Below are positions 47,701 through 60,100 of a stretch of DNA of 64,000 nt, one piece after another. Positions within the stretch are counted from its first letter, which is position 1; each line of letters begins with the position of its first letter. A program made the translations under genes and the position numbers. A model generated the notes under the pieces. It was given only the letters and a program-made list of their open reading frames with translations, was not told the DNA's origin and did no database searches. The stretch comes from Platycnemis pennipes (taxonomy: Eukaryota; Arthropoda; Insecta; Odonata; Platycnemididae), in assembly GCA_933228895.1 (NCBI GenBank), contig OW121850.1, positions 29,149,773 through 29,213,772 on the forward strand, in the 5' to 3' direction.

Positions 47701-50700
47701 AATGTAAATAGTGACATGAAGAGCTATAATTAAGTGAGCTATTTTCAAACCAAATTACCACGAAAAAGATAGAAATATCATAAGTCCTAGAAAACCAATT
47801 ACAGAAATGGCAGTTTATTATAACCGTAGATTTAACATGCACGGACCACAGACAGTTCGCCATGTCACATTAATAATCTACAACTCCCACTTGCGCTGCG
47901 ATAAAAATAGCCGGCTGGTATTACTTAGGAAATTCCTCTGATACCGTAGTTCAACTTACTTAGGCGCTTAGTTCAGCCTTTCTCCGCCTTATCTCGCGTA
48001 CCGGTGGCGCCTTGCCCCAGAGAGTAATAGGACTGGCATTGTCCTCGGTAGCCCAACTCCGTTTCCAATCAGCACCAGCGAGAAGGGAAGGCCATTTAAT
48101 TTGCCGCTAGCACCGCTTAAACTGGGAACATACGGCCTCTTTGAACATACGGGGCTCTTTCCCCAGGCTCAAACCTCCTGCTCTTTTACACACCATGGAA
48201 CCCGTCCTTCCTACTTCCGAAATGATTTTACCCTAACCCATCTGCCCTCCTTTCCTTAAAATTACCTTTCATTAAATGCCCCTTGTATATTTCCCCAAGA
48301 ATGTGCTCTACACGTTCGCCACCTCTCGCTTTGGCCTCGTGGAAGGGCGACACGATTTCCACTTTCTGAACATCGCAGTTCAGCGGAGTTACTCAGGCAA
48401 ACCTAAAGAAACATCTGCCAGATGATAATCGCATTGATTCAAGAGAAGCTAAGTGGCACATCAAAAAAGAATTAAATGGGGCACGCTAGTAAAAACGGTA
48501 TTCTTTTAACGAGCCCTCGGCCGTGATGATTGTATCCCAATTCCAACAAATCTTCAATTTACGACTTAAGAGATTTTTTAGAATCAGATTTAAATAGGAT
48601 TTGACTGCTGAGGCTATAGCACGCCGTCTAACCTAAATTAGACCTAACATTAATCCAAAGACAAACGCAACATCTGTTCTCGAGGTGGAATTCCGACCCG
48701 GGACAAATAGTTTCCGGGCCGGCTTTGTTTAATTAATAATTATTAAGCATGGAGTTTCGGAATAATTAAAATAAATGTGCCAAGAGTCTCTGGTGTAGAG
48801 GTCACCATTTTATGTATCTGTAAGGTATCAGGATTCCACCAAGGCCAAAAATTCATAGAGTAACGCGCCAACAAGACAAATCGAAGTCCGCAGGTTGGAA
48901 TCCCACCTCAAGAATAGGTCCTGTACTTATCTCAGGATTAGGCCAAGTGGTAAGTAAGGTCGAACGGAGTGAAGTAGCCTAAGCGATTGGAGCACTGTAA
49001 AAATTAACTCTACTTCACTTTATTTGACGGAAGTCAGAAAGAGGTACGAAATATTATGAAGCACCATCTCATAGCTCATCCATCGATCAAATCCTTGAAT
49101 AAAGCTTATAAATACACTGCAGAAACTGTCCTTAACGCATTTTATATTGACATTCAGTTTTTAACGGAAGGATGAACGGCACGTATCGATTCGGTAAGTC
49201 GAACTTCGTACAGTGGATGAAGCATGAGCCTACCGTACAGCACGCTGCAGCCTTAAGGCTCTTCCACGAAGATCCTAGATATTAAAGGCATGCTGTATCC
49301 TCGCCTTGAAGGACGAGATATGCCGGGATATTTATCCGCGAGCTAAAAGGACTAAATCCGAAGTGCACGGCGTGGAATCCTTTGTGGGATTGGATGAAAG
49401 TGAGAAGGTCGGAAGGAGGGCAGGGCGTGGAGGTGAGGGAGAAAGATATACATCTGTAGAAGTAGAAGAGACAATGATGAAAAACGTACTCTCAACATTC
49501 CCCGGCGAAATGGAATTTCATTATAGATTTTTTTATCCCCACGTAGTTGGGTAGCATTTTCAGGTGTCGAGCTTATAATGGCTCGTGAGGGTGAAATACT
49601 GCGGCCGTATTCGAATCCGAACGCTCATTCTGAACGTGGGAATGAAATAAATTAGGTGGCTGGGACCATTTCATTTCGAGAATTCCAAACTCCGCCATTC
49701 CTAATATCACCTCGACACTCTCCAAAATGAATATCGGACTAATACAAAAGTATTTATGGAATACTCTTGCGGTTTAATTCCGCGTGATTTAGGTCTTGGC
49801 GGCGTAAATGGAATACATTCCCTCTATGGAACTGAGTGGCTTTGTGTCAGCAAAGGCAATGTTTTCTTTGTTTAATTCAAGCAAACGAACGGACACAGAG
49901 TTGGAAAATATTTTGCGGCAAATTTATTAATTAATACATCCCCGCCATTTAACCCGACGTAATTCAGGCATTATGGATTTTTTTTACAAAACGTACGCGC
50001 GCTGTCACCTCTGGTTCCAATCCATACATCACCGTTTACAGCGAGTCGCAAAACGCAGATGTCTATATTAATAAAATAGCCATAGCGTTTTACGAAGCAA
50101 AAATAATAAAATTAAACAAGAAGTTGTCTTCATGAGGGAAAGAGGAAAAGCAGCTAACAACACGTTATCTCCATAAAAACGGGTGTGCATCTCAACGTTG
50201 AAACGAAACATGGATATTCACTTACCATAGCTTTTTTAAGCTTGCAACAAGCTTTCTCCTGAAACACTCATTCAATATTCCGCACAGAGAGCGATAAAAG
50301 CTAGTTACTTACCATCTGTCAGATAAGTTGGATTGATACTACGCATGCTGATGTTTCAATTGAGTGAACATTACTCGTTCGTGTTAAGACTTACACTTCC
50401 TCTATAGCTTAATTAATGCCGTTTGAAATGGATGAAACTATATTAGTCTTCTTTAATGAAATGGAGCAATACCATGATCGTAGAGGTACAAAAAAATACG
50501 TACAATCGTTGTGGCGAAGGAAAGCGAAATTTCGAGCATATCATTTTTTCATTCACTGCCACGAATTTGCTTCAAAGCTATGCTTTGCTCAAATCTGGGT
50601 ATTCTGGGATCCGAAAGAGCGGTAAATCAAATTAACTTCCCTCCGCCCATTTTCCTAGCAGTTTCAACAAAAGCAGAATAAAGGTGGACATTATTGAATA

Positions 50701-51659
50701 TTCTTATAACCTCCCAACTTCAGCAGATCTTTCGGAAACGAGCACCGTCAAGACGGTATGAAAAGAACCCCGGGGCATCTTAAAGCCCTTGAGACATAAA
50801 ACGTATCTTCCGAGCATGGACGCCCTCCACCCTTGGACGAAGCATAACGTTTTTACGTCCGCTTTCACGAAGTCCACCCAGAATGAGGAATTGGGAAGAC
50901 AATAAAACGAAGATAAAAAATGGGGAGAGAGCGAGAAAAATGGAGTGGAAGGGAAGAAAGAGTCACTCGCAGCCGTCGAAAGGAGAGGATATGGAAGAGC
51001 GCGCGTGCAGCGAAGACGTGCGTTATGAGCTGAGCGTGACGCAACGCGGAACGCACGCAGGAATCATCCCTGAATGCGGAGAGGAGATCCGATCAGAGAA
51101 CGTTCCCGTTGAGCGCTAATGAATGGCAATGAAAGTCACCGCGCGCAGAATCGCCCGACAACGCGTAAAAAACGTCTCGCCGATAAGCGAGCGACTCTCT
51201 CGTGGAAAACGACGGCGCGGGAGAGAGTGTTTTCACGGCAAAAAAAAGGACTAAGCAAACTTTCCAGCTTTCCTCTTTTTTTTCCCCTACCTGGCATGCG
51301 ATGATTGCGGCGATCTTTTATCATTAGCGTTTTATCGCGCATCGGGATCGGGATGGCAGGCGAGAGAAGCGAAACGGGAGTGGAGGGGGATGCCCTTCAC
51401 TCAGCGGGGTTGGGAAGGGCGGACGGAGTTGCGGCCGCTTAGTCCCTCGAGGGTCGTCAGGGAAGAGGCGAGGTAGTGGAGGGTGAACACACGGAGTAGG
51501 GTGGATGAAAACAAGTGGGCAGTGGGTAGAGGAGAAAGATTGGATAAAATGGGTTGATAAACCACTATTTTTTCATCGGTTAAACTATATTTTAGTAGAT
51601 TATACCTAGTCAACTCTGCATTTTCTGAATAACTAATTCCTACACTTTTTAAAAAGTTT
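44746..51659. other. Long intergenic stretch; possible old SINE heads, no recognised genes
   Basis: AT-rich DNA to about 47900. A GC-rich patch lies at 48000-48400 and another at 50880-51420; the latter has CG-dense frames without known domains (50883-51119 +, 51136-51342 -). The frame 49306-49554 (+) is unrecognised. B-box-like words at about 46270 (GGGTTCGAGATTC), 46606 (GGTGTGAATTCGAG) and 48893 (AGGTTGGAATCCC) suggest old tRNA-derived SINEs. Confidence 0.35.
48781..48911 (+). repeat. Two adjacent tRNA-like segments (possible dimeric SINE)
   Basis: 48781-48845 has TCTCTGGTGTAGAGGTC followed by ATCAGGATTCCACC. 48850-48911 has ATAGAGTAACGCGCC followed by CAGGTTGGAATCCCACC. Both have the order and spacing of pol III A and B boxes, in the same orientation. 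Degenerate, so tentative. Confidence 0.35.
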
Positions 51660-51965
51660 AAATGGATGAAAAACGAAGAAGTACTAAGAGGAGTGGGAGA
51701 AAGGAAATGTCTACTGAAAACCCTAAAAAGAAGACCGGACAACTTAATCGGCTATATCTTAAGACACAATGGCCTAATGAAGACAATCGTAGATATAAAA
51801 GTAAACGGGAAGAATGGAAAAGGCAGGCCATCGTATGAGTTAAATGGAGCAAGTTGTGAAGGCTGTAAGAGGAAAGAATCGTGTTGATATGAGGAGGTTG
51901 GCCGATAGAAGAATCGAATGGAAGTCTGAGTCAAACCAGTCCTAGGACTGTTGACCCATGATGAT
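51660..51965 (+). pseudogene. ATG-tailed LINE family, 3' copy (copy 4)
   Basis: The frame 51666-51887 reads LRGVGERKCLLKTLKRRPDN, LIGYILRHNGLMKTI and NGKNGKGRP, the C-terminal segment of this LINE family. After a frameshift come the LADRRIE-like stretch, CAGTCCTAGGACTGTTGACC and ATGATGATG. It begins within the coding region, so it is 5'-truncated. Confidence 0.82.
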
Positions 51966-54900
51966 GATCCTTTTTTAATTAAATAGAAGAGCATATTTTT
52001 TTCTTTTTTTTCCTTCTTAAATTTCATCAAATTAAATATCTTTAAAAGTCCATTCCATTCCTAGATTTCATGGAACCCTTTCGGTTTAAAATTTAAGAAT
52101 ACCCTCGCACCCAATAATTACTTTTTCCATTCACTATGTCCTTGCTTCATTAAATACATTCATCCAAAATTATCACCATGAACGCATTATTATTTCCATT
52201 CCTTTCCGTTCGTCGTACTTTTACCCTCCTCACCCACATCTGCAAAACGGAAAGACTTGTCAAGGAAATTTATCAGCACTTCATCAGCATCATCATTAGT
52301 GCACTGAAATTTCGTCCTCTGAGTTTTCAATCAGGGATGGGATAAGCGCTGAAGAATACCTAGTTCTGGAGGAATACAATCCTGCTCCATAGGAATGGAA
52401 AGTCAATACTGCAGCCTACCTGATGCATAGTGAAACGCAAAAACACGATGCGCAGTCGCATTTATCGATTAATGGCAAAATTGAGTAATACCTATGCTTC
52501 TTAATGTTTCGAAATGAAAAACGAATCTAAGTGAAAATCCTTTCTGTAAGAAAAGCATGTCTAGACTATGTTTCTTCTAAATGTTGAAGAGCTTATTTTT
52601 TTATTTTTGAACTCTTTTCATTCACTTCATAATTTTTCAATATTTTTACCATTCTAAAGTGATTTTTAACCAAACAAAAATAAAACAGATCTTCTATTAC
52701 CTGAAACAGAAACCATATAATTTCGGGTTTTCTATCGCCTGGTTCACTTCTTGAAAATTATTAAAAAATGGTAATAAGTATTTGTAAGTAAATTGAAGAG
52801 ATGAAAGACCAATTCTGAAGGACTAGCTCTGTCGGTTACGCTGGCTTTGCAACACAATGATTGTTTCGGATCCCACCCGGGGAATTGATGTTTTGTGTTT
52901 GTCTTAAAGTTTGGATATCTGCTTAAACGGAAGGAAATAACGTTTAATCCTGGATCATTTAAAAGTCCAAGACAAATTGTAATAAAAAAGTGTAACGTAG
53001 CTTATTTCAATATGAAGCAATTCCACAAAGTTATCTCAGATAGAGTTTACTATGTCTAAGACTATGTGACCGCACAGAACACGCTAAAAACACAAGAGAA
53101 ACGTAATAGGGAATGTACAAATGGGCAAATTCAAAAGCTTAAAAATAAATGGGAAGCGTACATGGAAGAAAAATCTTCAAATATGCGCCGCAGAGAAGGC
53201 TGGGCAAGTGAATGATGATGCATTTAAAAGCGGAGGAGACAATGTCGTCAAAAGTGGCCTCCTCACGCGAACCACATGGGAATGGGATTCGAATTTCTCC
53301 ACGGAAACATTCAACTCCGCCGAGAAGAAAATAAAGTCATTTCCTACAGATCCCAAGAATGCAACCTCAAGACTCATTGTCAACCATAGTCACCACCCTC
53401 CTCGCCAGAGAGCAAAAAAGGATCAATCCCCGCAAATTTATCAAGGGCACACGGTCGGATATGCAATAATATATATACCTATCTATATACAAAATGATCC
53501 TCGCCGCATTACAGTCGTTACATTTCGACTCCGTGGCAGGAAATAAAAGAGGGAGAAAAAGGCCGTCCATCACTCACAAGAATAGCCTTGAAACAAGAAC
53601 ACTGGGCCCGCCACCCACGCGAGGGAGATGTCTCCGAGGAGGAGGAGGGAGGGGGGAGCGTGGGAGGACAAGGGGTGACACTTCGCGGGTGGTGGCGATC
53701 TGTTACCCCGCCGAGAGTGGGCGCGAGTGTTTTTTTTATGAGTGAGAAATACTGGGCTGTTTAGTTACATGCTCACGTAAGACGCCAGCCACGTAGTGTG
53801 CCACGTAAGAAGCAAGATTCGGAGTTAACCGCCAAAGTAACTTAACTCACTTGACACATCTAGAACAGGTATTCACTGGTTCCTTTTTGAGAATGGTTTC
53901 AATAGTAAAACTGTATGGTTCAATAGGAAATTTGATGGTTTCAATACGAAATTCAGTTGGCTTAAATAGAAAACTTGATTGTAAATATGATAGAAAATTA
54001 TGACTACTATTAAGCAAAGTAAGATGACCAGTAGATTAAGAACGATCGGTAAATTTTAATTTGAAAAAGCATGACTGGAAAATGTAATGGTGTAGGAAGA
54101 ATAAAATATTTTCAATACTATATTAAATTGAATGGAAAGAACATTTTGGATGAGACAATCTTTGGAAGGGGGAATGCTTTTTTGGACTATGGAAAAATGG
54201 GGAAATGGTGGAGAAAATATGGAGAATCTGGGACATCTTTTTTCTGTGATGCCCAGAAGCTCACAAATACAAGGCCTGCACTAAAACGGGTTCAACCATA
54301 TCCTTCACGCAGTAAAGAGAGATTATCTGCACAAGGAAGTAATGTATACCAAAAGAATGATCTTTTATGGAAACTTATGAATTTTCTTTATCTATTATTG
54401 CCACCAGTCGTGTTACTAACAACCAGAGTGAGAAGCGGTGCTTCACGATATGTATCAATATAATGTTCGCTACTATAACTGAACGTATGGAGCTATACAT
54501 AACTACATCAAGTTCTGAATGTAGCCTGGTGACCCTCAAGTTTAAAAAATCCGAAAGGTTCATCAAAAAAGGATGCAATAGGATTTAAGCACATTAAATT
54601 GTGGTACAAACATTCCAATAAGGTCGGTATGATCCGTAGAGAGTGACCAACAGTCTACACAGCCGTCAAGAAGCCGAATTATCCTGTTATAGTCAGTTTT
54701 TACTGAGAAGATTAATTATTTCTCTAGTTTTTCTAATAAGGCACGAGAAGAAAAAAATCGGAAAATCTCAGAAAGTGGAATAATTACTAACCTTCCAGCC
54801 CCTTTGGGGAAATGTTATTTTTGCAATCCCTGACTGAATTGTTGTAAGTACCTTAGTGTTTAAAGTTGGCTTCAACGACGCTAACGGTGGTGCAGTGCGT

Positions 54901-56214
54901 ACCATAGTGGCTGCTTTGCGACAATGGCATGGATACCATATGCCCTCAATTTAGATTAGGAAATTCATTTTTGTGATTTTCTAATGAATTCGATCAAAAA
55001 ATATCCAATCTAGAAAGAGAATGACTAATGTAAAGTGTTCGGATAATTCGTTAAAATGCATAGGGCTCAAAATTAGCACTCGTGTCTAATTACTTTTACG
55101 GAAAAAGCTTTTATTACATAGTAGTGAATTGAGGGTTAAAACTAAGAGAAGTATACGAACGCTCTAATCAATTATTGGATGTTAAAATTAATATTTAATT
55201 ATTTAAATTGATATTAATTTTCCTGTATAAACATATTGTATTATTATATACTTTCCCCTTACAATATCATCACATAATCACCATTCTTAATTTGATAGTT
55301 ACTAATTAATCAAGAATTAAAATTATTTAGCCGTAAATAAGTTTGAAATTTCTTTTTCGTCTAATTAACAAGGAAAATTTTTACTTTTAAAACGTAATTA
55401 ATTCCTAATGAGAAAATGTTTAATAACCTTGAATTAGCTAGCGAAGCAGTGCTATCCAACACCATAAACCTTAAAATAATGGTATTTGTGCCACAAAACG
55501 CATAAAATTTTATAAAATATTTCGAGCATTATATCTCACATCATATTTCAACACAATGACATTTAACGAGTACTACCTTTTAACATACAAAAAATAAGTT
55601 AATAGAAAATCATTTATCGCAAAATTATCGACGTGTTTATGCGTTAAAAGATGATCAGTTTTTGATTTCACATGATATCATTGTACGGTGATAAATATAA
55701 TTGCAGTTGGAATTGCATTGGGTCATTAACTACTAGTTCTTGAGAATAAGATTTGTATACCTTAATTTATCTTTTTCCAAGCCTTGAATTAAATAACTAA
55801 CTCTATTGTACCCCAAACGTTTACAGTTATCTTATTACGTCCCATCGATTCATATGAGGCCAAGATGGAATCTGGGTCAATTTTGTAGGATGTTTCAGAC
55901 CACATGACATTTTTTGCAGCTCTTCGTGTGTCTATTCTGAATTATTAATTTGGTACTCCAAAATGTATGAAATATTCTTCACTATCGGAAGTGGTGTTCG
56001 ATACCAATTTAGTATTCAAATACTGGTTACCCATCACTAAACAAATTATGCAGAGCATTAAAATTCTACGCACAAATACGTGCATGAACATCAACATACA
56101 TATTTTTTTTAACGATTCCAGTACTCAACACAATTATTTCAATTTTTCATACACTTGAAACGGTCTTTCCGATAAGTGAATTTCGGGATGCTTTCTCTAC
56201 ACATGCATGAACGA
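51966..56214. other. Intergenic; unrecognised frames, AT-rich 54.6-56.2 kb
   Basis: Frames 53121-53546 (+, 141 codons) and 54071-54463 (+, 130 codons) are the longest; neither matches a family I know. The first, for all its length, has no conserved-looking motif. 53560-53720 is GC-rich. 54850-54960 carries a weak tRNA-like stretch (GGTGGTGCAGTGCG). 55000-56200 is strongly AT-rich and empty. Confidence 0.35.
52821..52890 (+). repeat. tRNA-derived SINE head
   Basis: GACTAGCTCTGTCGGTTACGC is a good box A (compare TAGCTCAGTCGGTTA). GTTTCGGATCCCACCCGGGG, some 40 bp later, is a good box B with an acceptor-like end. The T-rich sequence after it may be the SINE body. Confidence 0.55.
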
Positions 56215-57196
56215 ATGCTATCTTACAAAAACCAAATAGCTGTGATTAAATCCCAGGATCTGCCCCAGTTATGAAGAGGTAAGAATAATAATAAGGAGTG
56301 AGACAAGACTGTGCACTGTCTCCCGAAATTTTTAATATTAACATCGAGGAGGCCATCAATGAAATCTAAGAGAAGTGTTCTGGAGAAAATATTCCCTATA
56401 AAAAATTAGCATGCTGCGATTCGTTGATGACATATCACTCATAGCAGAGACAGAGAGGGATCCGAGTAAGATTCTAATAACCATGAAAAGGGCAATGGCC
56501 AGATATCAGCTGAAGATCAATAAGAAGACTAAGATGATGGCGCGCAGCAAGAGAGAGGAGGCCAAGACCAAAGTTACACTAGGAAAACAAAAACTGGAAG
56601 AGGTGAAAGAGTTCTGTTCCCTGGGAAGCCGAGTAACCAACGATGGGAGGAGCGAGAAAGAAATAGTTAGTAGAAGAGCTCAGGCAAAGAGGGCATTCAT
56701 TCGAAAGAAGAATCTACTTACAGCTGGAAACACAAGCGTAGAAGTAAGGAAAATATTCACCAGATCGTGAATCTGGAACAAGTTTCTTTACGCCTGTGAG
56801 GCATGGACGATGACAGCTGCAGATAAGAAAAGGATAGAAGCATTCAAAAAGTAGTTCTATTGAAGAATGATGAAAATAAAATGGATTGACCGAGTAAGAA
56901 CAAGGAAGTCCTAAGAAGAGTGGGAGAAAAGAGAAGTCTGCTGAAAACTCTAAGAAGAAGATGGGACAACTTAATCGGCCGTAACTTAAGACACGATGGT
57001 CTGATGAACACAATCGTAGAAGGAGAAGTGAACTGGAAGAGCGGCAAAGGACGGCCCCGTATGACATATATGGAACAGGTCGTAAAGAATGTGAAAGAGA
57101 AGAATTATGTTAATATGCAGAGGTTGGCCGATGGAGGAATCGAGTGGAGGGCTACTTACAACCAATCCTAGGATTTTTGACCGATGATGATGAGTT
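56215..57196 (+). pseudogene. ATG-tailed LINE family, 1-kb copy (copy 5)
   Basis: Starts within the GVRQDC segment of the reverse transcriptase (GGAGTGAGACAAGACTGTGC at about 56297). The frame 56411-56770 reads RFVDDISLIAETERDPSKI, where the catalytic box FADD is changed to FVDD, then LGSRVTNDGRSEKEIV. A stop, then FLYACEAWTMTAADKKR; later VLRRVGEKRSLLKTLRRR and GRNLRHDGLMNTIVEG with GKGRPRMTYMEQVV. The 3' end is CCTAGGATTTTTGACC then GATGATGATG. Non-functional. Confidence 0.85.
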
Positions 57197-60100
57197 CGTA
57201 TTTACTATACCTACATATTTTCAAACATCCAGTATGAAGATCGGAAGGAGAATATCGCATGGTCATAACCACGGTCTACGTGCAGGACGCGGACGACTGC
57301 AGAAGGCGGGAGGGCAGAAAGCAGATTTCGGTTTTACGAACTAAGTAGTGGAGGGTTCCTCCGACGAAATGCGTAGGTGTGGCACTTCGGAGGGAATGAA
57401 GAGAAGAAGTAAGGTGGGGAAGTGAAGTCCCTTGGCGCCTTTCCTGGGTTCCTTCAGCTCCTTCGGCGAGGAAGAGAGAGAATCGACGGTCTCTCATGAA
57501 TCAAGCGGCCTGAAGTTCATTCCTCCTTCCAATCCAACCCCTCCAACCATTCCACCCTTGTCGGACAATGCCCCATGTAGGCACTTTCGTAGTACCTCTG
57601 GAGAGGAATTTTCCAATCCAACGTGTATATCACAGGAAAATATCTTCAGACCTTGTCTCGTAGCGAAAATCTATAAGCTTCTGTTGGGTGATTGCTAGGA
57701 AAATTGAGATCAAACTATACACAACGCACACTATGATTAACAATGAATATGCAGTCCTTTTAGGGCGATTTAAGAAAATATAATCAGTCTGAGGCTATCT
57801 AAAATATTGTTAAATATATTTCCAATGCAATAAAAACTTTCAAGTGTTAGCGAAGCGGTAAATACTGCTTCATAGTTAATAAAAAGAAACCTCGTAACTA
57901 GCCAACAAATATATAGTATCATGTATCAAGACTGAGCAACCAGAATTTACTTTCACGCGGAATTACTAATATTAACTAATACTAATACTAACATTATATT
58001 GCCAGACGCATGTGCCAATTTTTTTAGTAAATCCTCTAAACTGGTATAACCCTTGGCTAGCAAAACTATGTAGTACCTAAGGGCATACCCATATCTTATA
58101 AATGTTTTCCAATGCACAACACTCTCAATACTAAAATCTACAATTGGATAACTAAAACGATGTTTTCCACGAAAATTCACTTTTGTGCAGAAGCTAACTT
58201 TCAGTAATAACGCCCTCAGGTATTCTAGATTTTCTATTTAGCTTGGAACATGTGAGGTTGCATAGATTTTTCGGAGATGCCGAGTACCATATTTCCCTAA
58301 AATATATCTCTCAGACATCACTTCTGCCACTCTTTCCGAATAGAAATTTTCCATCGGCGCCAGAAATATACTCGCATGCACGTCGTAACCAGGTTCTCAT
58401 CAGTTTTGAGGCAGACCCGTGTACCTTTGACAAATGGTGTATGAAAATAAACCGGGGGTATTTTTGTGGAAAGAGAGCACTCCTTCACCCCCTGGCGCAG
58501 GGAACACCATTGGAGGTGGTGAAACTCTCCGTCAACCAAGCAGGCAGGGCTCAATTTGCTTGGGCGCGTCTTCGTTCAACGGTACCGCTCGCCTTTACAT
58601 GGAGGCGAAGGGGAGACTCATCATTCCTCTCCACAAAGCAAAAGGATTAGAAAGATTACAGGTGGTGGTGTGAAGACCTGTGGGACAGACATGCGGAGGG
58701 AGAGAGAAAGAGAGAGAGAGAGACGCACTCCAAAAAGCTCCGTCTCACGACCCACCGAACCCACAACTCCCCCGCCATCAATCCCTCACCGCTTCCCCAA
58801 CTCCATTACCCATAATTTCTCGGGGAGTTAACCCACCATTCTCCGCCCCGGCGAGCGGCAAAAGACTTGAAGGATGGGGATCTTGGGAATTGACGCCCGA
58901 GAGCTCGCATTAGCGGGCTCTAATTCTGGCCTTACGGAAAAACGACCGTTTCAGCACTTAATGCACGCCGAGAGTTGAGTCAAAATATGGGTGGCATTTG
59001 GGTCCCGTCCCTGCTGATGCGAAATATATATTTTTCCCCCCTCTGACGTTTAATGAAGGGAGAGATTAAGTCGGTGGCATGATCCCTAACCCTGGAAAGA
59101 AAATATTTCGTTCCCACTGGGGGAAAGATGTGAAAATTGGATCAAACGGATGATGTAGAATGCATCCTAATTTCGGGAGCATATTCGTTGAAAGAGAGTT
59201 TGGCGGATGAGGCATCACGGGAAGAATCGCGATGGCGCAGGAGTAATAGTTCATGAAGAGGGGATGATAAGGAAAGAAATACAATAATTCACTCATGAAT
59301 ACAGTAATAGTTAGCACTTAAATACCTAGCACATGATTCAGAAAACTGCTTCCCTAAAGAAGAGAATGAGAAAAAAATGTGGTATTTGTAATAATGAGCC
59401 GAAGAAAAAGAGAGAAGGTTAGCTGGATGGAGAGGAAGACTTAAAGTAAGAGTTACGACGCGTTAGCTATGGTAGGAGATAAAAGGAAATAAGAGAAGTA
59501 AGAAGGCAAAAGTGTACAAAAAGAACCTTTCTTGAGGTAACGAAATGCTAAAAAGAGGAATACGTCAGTCAAACGCGGAATAAGGAGGAGAAAAGAACCC
59601 TGAAACTCAAGAAGGCAAGAGATGAAATGAGCACAAATATGAGGTACAATAGAGGAAAAATGGATTTGCTAGCAAGGAATGCAAAAAATGACCTCGTATG
59701 CATGAAAATTCTAGCGCAATGTCTAAACACCTAACAATTTAACTAGAATCCTTCTTCTGCAAGACTTAATCACTGATATTCCACGAAAATGTCCCAGCAT
59801 TACTTTACCAGGAGGAACAAACTGCAATCATTCATTCATTTCGATTTAAAATCTTTGCTGAGGAAGGAGTAATAACCCATGGGATTTCATACTTCTCTAC
59901 TGAAGGAAACAGTACTACTCGAAGGCACCTCAAGCCATCGAGCTTTGATTCAGCAATGCCTCACTTTATTTCTGCTCCAATTTTCAAGCGTAGTATTTGC
60001 ATATTTCGATAGTATTTTAGTCACTATTTCATATTTTGTTTCTACTCTTAGCTTTATCTAGTACATCAAATACGGATAGGTTCTTTAAACTCTTTATATA

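Noticed and set aside
53121..53546. 141-codon plus-strand ORF as a host gene
   Set aside because: No recognisable domain, and the composition changes midway. I could not exclude it, but I cannot support it.
58243..58650. 135-codon plus-strand ORF as a host gene
   Set aside because: No recognisable domain; it spans the border of a GC island, and other frames in that island are open too.
59340..59700. Lysine/glutamate-rich coding exon in a purine tract
   Set aside because: All frames have stops every few codons; the purine bias alone explains the resemblance.
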